A stretch of DNA of 64,000 bases from Ashinkailepas kermadecensis (Eukaryota > Arthropoda > Thecostraca > Neolepadidae): the NCBI GenBank assembly GCA_034440615.1, contig JAOTOM010004664.1, positions 315,001-379,000 on the forward strand. Direction: 5' to 3'. The position numbers and the translations under genes are program-made. Position 1 is the first letter of the stretch. Every line of letters begins with the position of its first letter. Positions 21,459-43,959 of this stretch are shown here, one piece after another. The notes under the pieces were generated by a model. The model was not told the origin of the DNA and searched no databases. It saw only the letters and a list, made by a program, of their open reading frames with translations.

Positions 21459-22190
21459 TCTCTCGACATCTGGCTTCAAGCAAATAGACTGAAAATTAAT
21501 GTTTTTCAGACTCAGCTGATCCTCTTGGGCTGCACGCAAATTATGCGTGCCTTTCCGGATATCGCGGTCAAATTTCGCGACCACTATCTACCAACCATTT
21601 CGGAATACAAAAATATCGGACTGATTTTCGATCGATCGATCAGCTGGGACTCGCACGTTTCAGAAGTGACTCAACGTTGTTTTGGAGTTCTAGTTGGTCT
21701 ATCGCATCTAAGGGGAAATCTTCCACTTGCCGTCAACTCCGCGCTGGTCAATGCCCTGGTATTCTCGCAGATCGGCTACTTTATTTCGGTGTGCGGTAAC
21801 GAAACCAAAAAGAACCCTTCTCGAATTAAATAACATTAATTACTCAGCAAAGGTAATTTTCGATCGCAAAAAGTTTGACCATGTTTCTGATCTGCTGAGG
21901 AGGCTGGGCTGGCTCAGTGCGGAGAACCTGGCCAGGTACATACCACACCCTGCGACTCATGCACAAGGTGCGCCGTCATTGAGAACCGGAATCACTGGCT
22001 CATGGTCTCACCACCGTGGCGGAGATTCGTGACCGAACCACCCGTCAGGATCATCATCTGTACATCTGTACATCTGTACATCTGTACATCTGTACATCAT
22101 CTATACGTCTTCCGATCCCGCACTGAGATGGGATAGGGGCGATTTGAGTTCAGAGCACCACTGCTATGCAACTGGTTGCCATCCGACCCG
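21459..22190 (+). pseudogene. Non-LTR RT fragment, continuation after the hAT insertion
   Basis: It reads SLDIWLQANRLKINVFQTQL directly after the target duplication and continues with ISEYKNIGLIFDRSISWDSH. After a frameshift near 21830 it continues with KKFDHVSDLLRRLGWLSAEN, then (further frame change) AEIRDRTTRQ and FEFRAPLLCNWLP to about 22190. Together with 17570-17740 this is the C-terminal half of a non-LTR RT. A TACATCTG microsatellite expansion (22066-22098) interrupts the coding sense. Confidence 0.75.
22066..22098. repeat. 8-bp microsatellite TCTGTACA
   Basis: About four copies of CATCTGTA lie inside the RT remnant. Confidence 0.85.
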
Positions 22191-22573
22191 ATGTAGTATT
22201 CCCCCAATCCATTTGGGCCTGCACATGCCTTCATGTATTGTGCCCCTCCCCCCAATCATTTTTTTTTAAACCTGAACTTATGACAGGTCAACAGAGAAAA
22301 CCTATATGAAATATTAACATTGGCAATGTACCCATGAACTACTCAACTTGTTTGTGATCGAGCAAGACGAAAATTTGGCTAACATACGGGAACAAAAGAT
22401 GTGAGATCCCATATCCTATCAGTAATCAACATACGGAACTACAGCCGCTGGCAGCGACCGCATATCGTACGTTCTCCTGTCTATTCCATCCTACCACAGC
22501 CAGTTACGTTGTATGCACATACATCTACACGTGGGTCAGTCTGACGAGACGCGGCGCCCGACTGGCGGCGGCT
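22191..22573. other. Flank left of the putative EnSpm element, nothing recognised
   Basis: No feature was supported apart from short T and C runs. Confidence 0.45.
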
Positions 22574-22584
22574 CACTGAAAGAA

Positions 22585-22865
22585 AATCTTGACTACCCCA
22601 CCCTACGACGAGGTTATGACTACCTCATATATGACCTTATTATCAAGACATGACAACCTTCACTTGGTAAATACTACCCTCTGACAACCACTTGATCACT
22701 TATTGACAATGGTCAATAAGTGGTTTACCCTGAAATGTCATTGATCTCCTTATGACCACATCATGACAAGCTTTAAACCTAGTTTTTTTCGGTAGTGCAA
22801 ATGTTGTCACAAGGTAGTTTGTTGAGGACCCTGACTACCCTATGACTACCTTTGACAGCGTGGAC
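22585..22865. repeat. Left subterminal repeats
   Basis: Irregular repeats of TATGACTACC, ATGACCACAT, GACAACC and related words fill about 280 bp inside the left CACTG end. An internal terminus-like TTTTTTTCGGTAGTG ends at 22797. Confidence 0.7.
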
Positions 22866-25800
22866 AATGTCATGCGCGCGCGCCGATCGCCATTTTTGTT
22901 CAGTGCAGTTCTGTGCGTTGCAGAGTGGTGTCCAGTAATGTGATAGCTGTAGACTGTAGTAGAGGACAACAAGGCGCATTTGGTAGTTTTCGTTTTGACG
23001 ATGGGAAACATTGCATGCTTGGTATGAAGAGCTTGGTTAAAGTTATTAACAGTGGTGTTATATCTTAAAGACTGATCAGAAAGCAGACTGAGCAGACTAG
23101 GTACTTTTGCTATTGCTATGCTATGTAAAGTTAAAAAATTATGCATATTCCAGCATTCTTGATAAATGTATGTTCTTTTGTCTTTTGGTTCCTTTGACAG
23201 ACATATGAAACCTGAAATATATAATTATAGAAAGTTTTGACAAAGCTGTCAGTTTATAAATTAAGACCTTTGTAATCCTTTAACAAAGTTGATATGTGAA
23301 ATATAAAGCCTATATGATATTTTGACAAACTTTCCGAGTGCAATATTCAATCTTCAAAACATTTTGAATCCACTTTGGATATTGAATCATCATTATACAT
23401 AACAGCTACCTGCATCAAAGACTGAAATATTGGGATCTTGCTAGAAACTCAACGTGGTATTATTGGCTTCGTAAACCAATGTGAGATAAGTTTATGAAGA
23501 GTATCCATACCTAATTTTATATGATGTAATAAGCAAGAAATTGAACACTTGCCATCAGAAATGCTTATATTTCCAGGTCAACTCTGGTCAGGTTGGGGAA
23601 TTTTGAGAGCACTCCCCTCCCTGCTCTCAGGTTTTTCTGGGATAGTGGCAGAATGAGTAGATACAGAGACATGAAGCCTTCAGTGTATTTTGTTTTGTAC
23701 TTTTAGCCCAATTTGGCATTTCAAGGCAAAAAATATTGCAGAAACATATCTGAACATGATTAAGATGATTTGGCAATTTTCCATAGCAAATGTGACTGCA
23801 ATTCTTGAATTATCCGAGCATTAATAAAGTAACAAATTGCATAGATATGAGTTCGATATTTTTGACTGAATAAATAAAGTAATTTGAAGGCTCTGCAAGG
23901 CTAGATGTTTGATATAACATGTATAGCATGTGATATAGTATAAAAAGTAGTGTTCGAAGTCAAGAAAACAATGATGTAACATAACCCAACCTAACCTAGC
24001 CTAACCTTCCATGGAAGAAAGCAAATTATTATTTTCTTCAATGGAATATTTCCAAACATTTTTTTGGCTCAAACGAATTCAATTAAACAAAACCTAACCT
24101 AACCTAACCTGAGCTAGCCTTAGTTGTTTTTTGTAAAGAAAAAAAATGTTGGGCCAAAAATTTCCCCGCCCCCCCCCCCCCACCCCTCAATAAAAAATTA
24201 TAACCACAAAACCCTAAAGTAACTTAACATAACCAAACCTAACCCCTTCGTATGCTTGATGGAGGTAAAATGTGTGTAAAACTTGCCTTGTGGTTACCTT
24301 AAACTGCAATAATACCTGTGCTAGGTGATTAAACATCAGAATATTAGGTTAGTTGTTTTTATCTTGCAATTTTGCATTATTCTTCATTGTATATTGTCCA
24401 CCCAAACCATATATTCCACCCCACATTTCACATGTTTTGTTTGGGGAATAAGGGAACATGTATCTGCATTGTTACAAACGTGTTTTTCTGGTGTGTTGGA
24501 ATGCTAATTGAGTGAGTGATGCATTGTTGGTGAACTGACTACTTATTGATATATAAGTACTTCAATTTCAACTGCTTTGTCTTGAAAACTTGTTATTTCC
24601 TAATGAAATGAACATCAAATGCATTCAAATCGCATCAGAAAGCATCAGAAAAACACATTTTTGACTAAAATTGGTGTACGGGCTTTTGTCACCTTATACC
24701 TTATCTTTTGACACTGATGATGTACATCTGGTCTGGAAATGCTGAACTGGGAAAATGGCATCATCACTCCAGGATTCCATTCCAGAAAATATGGCACCTT
24801 CAAGATGTTATAGTCCTTTGTGAAGCAATAAGTGCAAGGCTCTCATGCAGCATAGAGCTATGATGTTTAGTACTCCTAATAATGGTTCCTAACATTCTCA
24901 TTGACCTGTTCCTAGCTAAGTTGCATTGTTCTTCTGTTTTAAGTTTTCTTGTTTTTACTTTTCCCTAATTTTCCCCTCTTCAATGGCATTCAGTTCACTA
25001 CGTCCCATTACATATCTAAATGTCCCACCTAAAGATCCCATATGCATTTATTATTGCATATGGATATACATTTTATATGGCTTTATAAATGCATATTATT
25101 GCATTTATTATTGCATATTGCGTATGCACATCCTACATTTATTATTGCTGAAAGATGTCTGCCATTTATCAGCCCAACTTCTCACTACTATTCTTCACTA
25201 TTGTTAGCCAGTCATGCCAGTTTGATATCAGTAAATATAATCACCCTAATCCTCAGTCCAATATCAATGTTGTTCACAAAGATAATAAAGAGAAGTGGAC
25301 CCATACTAGAACATTCTTCCATTCAGATTGACATCCATTTAATACTGCCCTTTATTTCCTTTCCCTTAATCATGCTTCAATCCTGAATAGAACTGTGCCA
25401 TCAATCCTGTGTTGATCCAACTGATGAGTTACACACTGGCGTATACATTTGTTTTGCTAAGTCTAAGTTGTCTAAGTACACTACACAGTGATACATTATT
25501 CGTGAAATAGGGTGGAATATACCACTTTCTGAACACTCAATCGACATCCTTCTCCAAGAAGTATTGACATCCTACTCCTTGATGCATGCTTATGAAGTCT
25601 TTGTGTCTCATTTCTAACAGTATCTCGTTTATAAGTAGCATGTGCATGCTCTTGACAAGGAATTGTGATACGCGAACACTTCGCGATGCAATTTCAGGCA
25701 AAGGGATTACCTATAATGTGATATGGCATACAATAGCAGTTTATAGCACAGCTATTATTCTCCCTATCCAGAATATAGCTCTTCTTAAATTATGAATCTC

Positions 25801-26359
25801 AAAACAAATGATAAAGGTACAGTGATAAGTACCTACACCATTCGCTCAAATTTAAGTCTGAAAGACATCAAAAGCATTTTAAATGACACCAATTCCATGG
25901 GAAATTTCGACATCCTACTGTGCTCGTTTCGACATCTCACACCTAACGAAAAACCATTATTTTAACCCTGACACTACATCTATCCTGCTTTCATTGCCAG
26001 CTTCCATAGTTGCATACTTGTGAATTCTAAGTTAGTTAAGCATGATCTCTATATTAAAATTAATGCTGGGTACCTTTTAAATGTTATACCCAGGGGTGTT
26101 AATCATACGCTTTTGAATGGGGAAATGCCCCTTAATGTCGCATTTGTCCCAATTATTTCAGCTTTTAACATGGTACCCTATGGAGTGTGCCCCCCCCCCA
26201 GCCCCCAATGATGTTCAGAAGTCAACACATGTGGTTATGCCTATCGAAATGAATCTGCACATTCTCCCACATTCTTCTTAGCAAGTTTTGTTCGGATACT
26301 TTGCAGACAAGTGAAGCTAGGCCAACTGATCTCTAATTTCCCACATAGTGTTTTGGTTG
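22866..26359. other. Left interior of the putative EnSpm element, no gene recognised
   Basis: About 3.5 kb of AT-rich sequence with only short, unconvincing ORFs. It contains a TTAGG-like repeat block (23963-24310) and a repeat shared with 36.7 and 51.9 kb (23570-23760). It may hold promoter or untranslated exons for the two downstream genes, but I cannot identify them. Confidence 0.5.
23963..24310 (-). repeat. TTAGG-like dispersed repeat, inverted relative to 42.1-43.0 kb
   Basis: AACCTAGCCTAACCTTCCATG and, further right, GGTAAAATGTGTGTAAAACTTG-like sequence recur reverse-complemented at 42.3 and 42.7 kb. CCTAA runs and a C tract lie between. Confidence 0.7.
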
Positions 26360-27150
26360 GACATTAGGTATACAGTGGGAGGTAGTGAATTTGATGTCAT
26401 TGAGGAGGAAAAAGATTTTGGTGTGATAGTTTGAAGTGACTTTAAAGCAGAAATACAATATAATTCAGCTAGGAACAGGGCAATCTGAATGCTAGAAATC
26501 ATAAATAAGAGTATGAAATAGAAGAGCAAAGAAGTTATGGCAAAATTGTACCTAGCCTATGTGTGACCCACTTGGAATATTGTGTACTGGCCTACTTAGA
26601 AAGGGGACCCTACTTAGAAAGAGATACAGGTGTGCTGGAAAGGGTGCAGCACAAAGCTACTAGACTTACCAGTGGATAAGAGAATGTAGAGTATGAACAG
26701 GCTTATGGCATTGGGTATGTACTCACTCAAGTATGGAAGTTAAGGGGTGATACTATTCAAATGTTTAAAATCATAAAATTGTTAGATAATGTCATTCTGG
26801 ATAATGCTCTTCTATTTAGGGTATCACATAGAGGTCATCAATTCACGTTGGACAATTCACAGTGTAAGACTGTTAGATGCAAACAAGTTTTCAGTTGAAG
26901 GTGAGTGGTTGATCAATGGAATAGGCTGCCTGCTGATGTAGTGGGAAGTCCCTCATTGAATGCACAAAAATAGTGATTTTTTAAATCGGAGAATCTTGTT
27001 TTTCAGTTCTAATTTGTGTAGTAAGACCATGAGAACTGGGGTGGATGGAATGGAATTTATTATAATAGGTGTGCACTGTGCAGGCCCCTTTGAGATGGGC
27101 CATGTGGCCTTGTTGGACCTTGGAGACTTATGTTTTAGACCACGCTGAAA
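26360..27150 (+). pseudogene. CR1-like retrotransposon 3' fragment, heavily decayed
   Basis: The plus strand reads YTVGGSEFDVIEEEKDFGV, then KEVMAKLYLAYV and later NGIGCLLM, with many stops and frame changes. This is the same C-terminal region of CR1-type ORF2 as at 18.1-18.8 kb. The terminal GTGCAGGCCCCTTTGAGATG stretch (about 27080-27100) resembles the 3' end of such elements. It lies within the left interior of the EnSpm element. Confidence 0.7.
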
Positions 27151-27530
27151 ATTTTAATATTGTATTAGCAACAGGTTTACCTGAAACTTTATGGTTTTTC
27201 CCCAGTGCTTACAAATGAGAAATTTTTCTTCAGAATGCAAATATAAGAGAGACCTTAGATAATGTGGATGACATTATAGGTGTTTCCTTATATGCTTGAT
27301 ATGTTGGGAACAATAGAACAATAGGAGTCCAAATTGTGATCAAGGGAACTATGATCAGTTTAGGATCTTCCTGAGTGAAATTCAGTGAGAAGTTGTCAGG
27401 TTATTGTCAGGCACAGATGCATATACCTACCATGTGTGTGTGTGTGTGTTTACTGGTACCCGTGTTTGTACAGGTGGAAGAAAAGGAGCAAAACACTTTT
27501 TAAGAATCGACATTATCATTTTGGTTAACA

Positions 27531-30041
27531 ATGTACCAGTGCCAATATTGTGCCTACCATGTGTCTACGGCACGACATTTTGCCAAGCATCTCAGACGAC
27601 ATGAGAGATCTGAGCCGTTCTTCTCAGTCAAATGTGTTGATTGCCGGAGACTGTTTATGGATGTTCGATCATGGAATCGACACCGTAGTCAACGATGTCA
27701 TTTCCGTACATCTATCCAATCCACCTACCTGTCTCCACGATTAGGAGGCGACAAGGAGGTGCTACAAGCAAATGGAAGCAGTAGTACACGTATGGAAGTG
27801 CTGGAACCATTAAGTCCACAACCTGATACACCACCGCCAGATTTGCCTGATTCTGGTCCTGAAAGGAGGCACCCGTTACCAGAATCAGATCATTGTGAAC
27901 CAAACCCCACCGGTCGGTTGCATGACACGTCTCATCGGTTTGCAGACTTTGTATTGGGTTTAAAAGCACAAAACATACCTCAGACAGTGTGTAATGAGAT
28001 AGTTGACGAGTTTAAAACATTTTCCTCGACGGTAGTGAAAGAATGCTCCGAGTCATTACAAGAAACTTGTCAAAGCAGACACGGAATTGTGAACCCCAAA
28101 GATCTGCCATCTGTTGCCAATCTGTACAAGGTAGATACCCATGCAAAGCTGCAAGCATATGCGAGGACAGAGCTGGCCATGGTTGCACCAGAGACAGTGA
28201 AACTGGGAACATCCAAGAACGGAAAGCACCAATCATTGCAGTTTATTCCAGTGACAAAACAACTCGAAGTCATCCTCAACAATGACAAGTTCCAACACGA
28301 GGCGACACTGAATCCTGGCCAAGATGCTGATGATAATGGCAGCGATTCCCCAGGAATATACTCGGACATAGCTAACGGCTCAGTACACAGGACGATGGTA
28401 GGCAAGTATGTTGGTGTCATCCTATATTATGATGAGTTTACGATAAGCTGTCCAGTTGGAAATAAGACAGCGAAATATAAGATTGGAGCAATTTACTTCA
28501 CGCTGACCAATTTACGTCGCAGATCACGTCTGGACTCCACACACTTAGTCCTGCTCTTCCATCACAAGTACGTGAAGGAGTATACGTGGGAAGCCATTCT
28601 GAGGCCACTGGTCAAAGACTTAAGGATCCTGGAATCTGACGGTATTCAAGTTATGTGGAAGGGCACACCAGAGTCCGTTGTGGGCTGTATAGAACTGCTG
28701 ACTGGCGATAACCTGGGTCTGCATGAAATCGCTGGTTACTTCATGTCGTTTTACCGGACAAGACGAATTTGCCGATTTTGTCACGCTACTTCGGAACGCA
28801 TTCAAGCAGATTTCCAGGAAAGTGACTATGCACTACGATCCAAAGCTGAATACGACGCTGAGATCAAAATTTTAGAAGAAGAAAATTTCGATGTAAGCAT
28901 CTGCCGAGTCTTTGGAATCAATAGTACATGCTGTTTGAATGAATTGAAGACATTTCATACATCCGATCAGCTACCTGTTGATGCCACCCATGATCTCTTC
29001 GAGGGTATTGTGCTATACAGCATCAATGCGATTTTGTCAGGGCTCCTGGCATTGCGTGTAGTTGATGCGAACATATTGAAACGCATGGTACAGGATTTTC
29101 CGTACCATAGGGTGGATGTGAACAAGCCACAGCCCCCCCAGGTGTCTGGCAAAACTGTCCAATTGAAAGAAACATGCAGTGAGTCATGGACGCTTTTGAA
29201 GCTGTTGCCACTCATGCTACATTTTGTTACTGGTGGAAAACGCTTCGTGGACGAAGAAGCCAGAAAAATTGCACTGGCAAGTGATCTGATTGGATTGGTC
29301 CAGATTATTTTCGCTGATGTTATCCGAGATGGAGACATAAACCGACTTGAGATGGGTATCACCACTTGGCTGCGAAGCTTTCGCAATGAGTTTCCAGATT
29401 ACCAGATGAAGCCCAAGTTTCACGTACTGGTTCACTACCCCTCTCAGATAAGGAAACATGGGCCGCCAGTAAAATACTGCACAATTCGTTTTGAATCGAA
29501 GCATCAGGAACTCAAAGGATTTCTCAAAACTTCCAAGAACCGACGAAATGTATGCTTGACCTTGGCCAGGAAGCATCAAATGTGCATGTCCAAAACCCAG
29601 AAGGACGCATCATACTTGAATTTCGGCCTTCGGGTACGATCTGCTCAAGATCCTCTTCCACAGAAGCTACTTGAAGAACACATTTGGCCAGGTGCATGCA
29701 AATCAGAGTTGTCCACTGTCTCGAAGTTAGAATATGGTGGAACATCTTACCATGTTGGTGATGTGGTTATTGTGAGAATTGACGCTCATGAAGCGAGCTT
29801 CCTATTTGTCGAGCATCTGCTTGTCCATAGCAACAGTATGCAATTCCGATTCCTTGGGACTATACGGAACGTGGTTCGGTATGATGAAAAACTTCAAGCC
29901 TACTCAATTGCAGAACGATGTTACCCAATGAAGGATGTGAAGCATGAGGACCTAGTTGATTTTCATCCCTTGGGAATGTACAAGGTGTGTGGAGAGACAT
30001 ATACTGCACTAAGGACATTAGTTCCATACACCTTGGTGTAG
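27531..30041 (+). CDS. CMC-type (EnSpm/CACTA) transposase with N-terminal C2H2 fingers
   Basis: An intact 836-codon ORF. Two C2H2 fingers start at once: C4/C7/H20/H24 and C35/C38/H51/H57. A Pro/Ser-rich linker (about 85-130) and a helical region follow. The catalytic part has YYDEF (D301), YKIGAIYFTL, TGDNLGLHEIAG (D393), a C-x2-C knuckle RICRFC (C414/C417), DATHDLFEG (H487, E491), KPKFHVLVHYP (about 627-637) and RFESKHQELK (about 653-662). The order D, D, C(2)C, H, E fits the CMC (CACTA/Mirage/Chapaev) transposase signature; the family assignment is from motif memory, not a search. The ATG at 27531 lies just before the first finger. The predicted role is binding of the subterminal repeats and excision of the element. 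The lack of stops or frameshifts contrasts with every other mobile gene here. Confidence 0.8.
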   Translation: MYQCQYCAYHVSTARHFAKHLRRHERSEPFFSVKCVDCRRLFMDVRSWNRHRSQRCHFRTSIQSTYLSPRLGGDKEVLQANGSSSTRMEVLEPLSPQPDTPPPDLPDSGPERRHPLPESDHCEPNPTGRLHDTSHRFADFVLGLKAQNIPQTVCNEIVDEFKTFSSTVVKECSESLQETCQSRHGIVNPKDLPSVANLYKVDTHAKLQAYARTELAMVAPETVKLGTSKNGKHQSLQFIPVTKQLEVILNNDKFQHEATLNPGQDADDNGSDSPGIYSDIANGSVHRTMVGKYVGVILYYDEFTISCPVGNKTAKYKIGAIYFTLTNLRRRSRLDSTHLVLLFHHKYVKEYTWEAILRPLVKDLRILESDGIQVMWKGTPESVVGCIELLTGDNLGLHEIAGYFMSFYRTRRICRFCHATSERIQADFQESDYALRSKAEYDAEIKILEEENFDVSICRVFGINSTCCLNELKTFHTSDQLPVDATHDLFEGIVLYSINAILSGLLALRVVDANILKRMVQDFPYHRVDVNKPQPPQVSGKTVQLKETCSESWTLLKLLPLMLHFVTGGKRFVDEEARKIALASDLIGLVQIIFADVIRDGDINRLEMGITTWLRSFRNEFPDYQMKPKFHVLVHYPSQIRKHGPPVKYCTIRFESKHQELKGFLKTSKNRRNVCLTLARKHQMCMSKTQKDASYLNFGLRVRSAQDPLPQKLLEEHIWPGACKSELSTVSKLEYGGTSYHVGDVVIVRIDAHEASFLFVEHLLVHSNSMQFRFLGTIRNVVRYDEKLQAYSIAERCYPMKDVKHEDLVDFHPLGMYKVCGETYTALRTLVPYTLV

Positions 30042-30147
30042 AGTAATTGGGATTCGGCAGTGCGAAAGTGGTGCCCCTAAAAACGCCTAGCTCTATGCCG
30101 ACCATGCTCTAGTTGTCACATGGCTAAAATATATCCATGCTTTACAG

Positions 30148-40849
<10,702 letters not shown>

Positions 40850-41237
40850 ACCTGTAAGCTGACCTGATGAATGTTTGAGGCTAGCTCAACCCATCACTCG
40901 TAATTCGTTGAGTAAACAAGTAGTGAGACAATCCGTGGAAAGCATCGTCCGTTGATGCGTGGTGCACGTGTTGCATTGTATGTTGTCATTGAAATGGCCA
41001 ATACACAATGTGAGTCTACCCATAAATGACTGACACGTGACCTGTGTTGCCGTTGAGCTAGCTGGTGATGGATTGCGGGAGACGGTACGTGGTGTGCACA
41101 CTCATCGACATACTTGTTACGGTATTTGCATATTTTAATAGTTGCGAAGCGTTTCAACTGCGAGCGACGCTGAGATAACCAGGATATGTACGAATTATGC
41201 ATCACTGCAATTATGTGTAATGCCACATACGCCTAAT

Positions 41238-41850
41238 TGGGATGGTTGGAGATTATTCGTGAGTGGTTATGAGGTGGTTCAGTAGTGGTCACAAGGCGGT
41301 CCGATGGTGGTTATGGGGTGGTTCAGTAGTGGTCTCAAGGCAGTCCGATAGTGGTTATGAGGTGGTTTAATAGTGGTCACGAGGTGGTCCAATAGTGGTC
41401 ATTGGGTGATCCAAACGTGGTCATAGGGTGGTCCAGGGGCGGTCAAGAGGTAGTCCATGGTAATATATGAGTGGTCGCGACCGGATCAGGAAGTGATTTT
41501 ATTGTGGTTTATGGTTGCCACGAGGTGGTACAGAAGTGGTCATAATGTTGTCCAATGTAGTCAGAAGGTGGTTCAGCATGATCACCAATTGGTCCGCGGT
41601 AGTCACAAGGTGGTCACCATGTAGTTCAGATGATGCAAAAACGTAGTACAAAGGTAGTAAATGTGATCAATGACGTTGTTCAAAGATAGTCATCGTAGTC
41701 AGTAGGTCGTCAAAAAGTGGTTCAGGAGTAGTAAGGTAGTAGTCAGGATGTCGTCAAGAGGCAGTAAATGTCGTAAAATGGTGGTGAAAGGTAGTCCAAA
41801 TGAGGGACAAATGGTACCACCACCTCATTACTACATTTTGACCATCCTAA
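41238..41850. repeat. Right subterminal repeats
   Basis: Degenerate units of about 18-20 bp such as GTGGTCACAAGGTGGTCC and AGTAGTGGTCA run for about 600 bp. They are the reverse-complement counterpart of the left subterminal words. Confidence 0.8.
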
Positions 41851-41874
41851 ATGTGGTAAGAATTTTTTTCAGTG

Positions 41875-42099
41875 CTACCTCTGCGCAGCCAATTCACCTC
41901 GGTTCGGCGACAGATACAGTGCACAACTGCGCCAATAGCCAGCGTACGTAAAGCGGAAAGCTGAAGTGATCGTTATTGTCCCAGCGTGATCTAAGGTCAG
42001 GTCACGAGGTCAAAATCTGCGCAATTTACAAAGAGCATATATCAGCTTGTCTTGGGAACAACATGGCTTCGCTTTAAAATTGATGTTCAAAGGTGTGTG
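41875..42099. other. Right flank of the putative EnSpm element
   Basis: Begins CTACCTCTGCGC after the terminal CAGTG. No gene was seen. Confidence 0.45.
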
Positions 42100-43010
42100 G
42101 GATGTTTCCTTAGTTGTACTTATTTTCAAAGATGTTAGGTTAGGTTAGGCTTTTCTTCCAAGTTGGAAAAATGCAATTAGAAAATCAATTATTGTTTTCC
42201 TCTTCAAAAACATGTCAAACAAGGTTATGATAGGTTATCATTCTGTCATACGAATTATTGTTAAAAAAACTGTTCGAAAATTGTGCGTTAAGAAATGTGT
42301 TACCTTGCATGGAAGGTTAGGCTAGGTTGGGGTAGGATGTAATAGGTTTTGTGTTTCCTTTCAACATTATTGTTGTGCTATATTACCCCATTCCAAGCCA
42401 CCTTTTTTGGTGCTATTTTGCATACCACCTGAAAAGTATGCGTGTGCAGAAGAAATAAGTCGTCGCATCATCTTAACCACTTTCAGGAAACTTACATTTG
42501 AACAAGAAATTTCACCAATTCAAAAATTACCTGAAGCTACAAATTTACCCACAAAAGTAAAGTTTCCATTAGTTTTCATGACTTATTGCCTAATTCAAGG
42601 CGATCTTATGCGCATTATTTTGCTTTCCAACTGAAAAATAAGCATTTATGGTGGAAATCGGGGACTTTATTGCGATTTAGGTGTTCACATGCCAAGTTTT
42701 ACACACGTTTTACCCCCATAAAGGACGCAAATGCATTATGTTTGGTTAGAATAGGTTAGGTTAGCTTTTTAAGTTTTTTTTTAAATTCCAAAAAGATAGT
42801 AAAATGAAGTTGTTTTTCTTCAAAAGCAGGTTATGTTATGTTAGGTTAGGTTAGGTTGGGTTAGGTTTTTTAATTTGGAAATTTTAAGAATTGTTTTTTT
42901 TTTATTTGTCAATTTTTTATCTTCAAAGGAAGGTTAAGCTAGATTAGGTTAGGTTATGCTGCATTTATATATGCTATGTTAACCTAACTTTTTATGCTGT
43001 TACCTAACTT
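42100..43010 (+). repeat. TTAGG-like repeat field
   Basis: Blocks of GGTTAGGTTAGG (42138, 42835, 42945) alternate with AT-rich spacers. Two sub-blocks are reverse complements of 23.97 and 24.27 kb. No telomere-like perfect array is present. Confidence 0.75.
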
Positions 43011-43434
43011 ATTTATTGGTGTGATTTTGCTCACAAACTGATGAGTAAGCATTTGCGCGGAAAAAGAGTGATCTCATCATCTTAGTCACATTCATAAACA
43101 TTACATTGGAATGATAAATTCCAAGGAATCATAAAAATCATAACACCTTAAAGCACAAATTTCCCGAAATCAGTGGTCACATCATTTTACTTAAAGATCT
43201 TGTTCTTAAAATATCATGACCTCTTGGAAATTAAATTGACCACTACAAATTGGATTCCCTTATACTATAGCACCAATATCAAAGACAGAGTGTCATAGGT
43301 TACATGTTGCATTGGTTTCAAGGAATTTATAACACTTTTTGTCAATGCAATAAGTTCTGCTTATGGTAAATATCCTGACCCAAAAACTTAAACCCATGGA
43401 AGTGACATAATGAAACTATTAAAATAACAATGAT

Positions 43435-43959
43435 TCATATTGGAAGAACCAAAGTATTTTCATGAGGATTCCACTTGTCTGCAGTGTGGCAATATGGTTG
43501 AACTGATATGCTAGACGGATAAATATTGTGCATAAAAATATTGCACCAAACAGCTTTATACGCCTGGATAATTACCCCCACCCCCCCTCCAAAAGAAAAC
43601 AATGAGAACAAAAAATTGCACAAGGTCTCATAGTATGTTTGCTTGCACATGAATAAAACGCTCTCAAGACTGCCCTTTCTTCGAGACTTGATGTCGGTTA
43701 GTAGAAATACATTCAGTTTTACCTGCACCTCCTGCATCAATGCACCATGACAGCTACCAGCCTCCTCCTCCAAAGGCAGTGTTTTGCAGCCGAGTAGGAT
43801 ACTGGTATACTTTGACTTCATGTGTCTTTTCAACAATCTTGACACACCATTGAAGTTGCAACCAGGATACCCACAAAACACCTTATCCCATGATGTCAGT
43901 GCAAAATTAGCACCCACACCTTGGACATGTACTGCACTAAGGTTTCTTGCAATTGTCAC
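43435..43959 (-). CDS. Uncertain ORF with a zinc-finger-like motif
   Basis: A 174-codon minus ORF includes CGYPGCNFNGVSRLLKRHM, a C-x4-C-x10-H pattern with Tyr where a second His might be. The C-terminal half is low-complexity and unconvincing. It could be a fragment of a transposon zinc-finger exon, like the one at 20.7-21.0 kb. No splice or start evidence. Confidence 0.25.
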   Translation of the reverse strand: MTIARNLSAVHVQGVGANFALTSWDKVFCGYPGCNFNGVSRLLKRHMKSKYTSILLGCKTLPLEEEAGSCHGALMQEVQVKLNVFLLTDIKSRRKGSLESVLFMCKQTYYETLCNFLFSLFSFGGGVGVIIQAYKAVWCNIFMHNIYPSSISVQPYCHTADKWNPHENTLVLPI

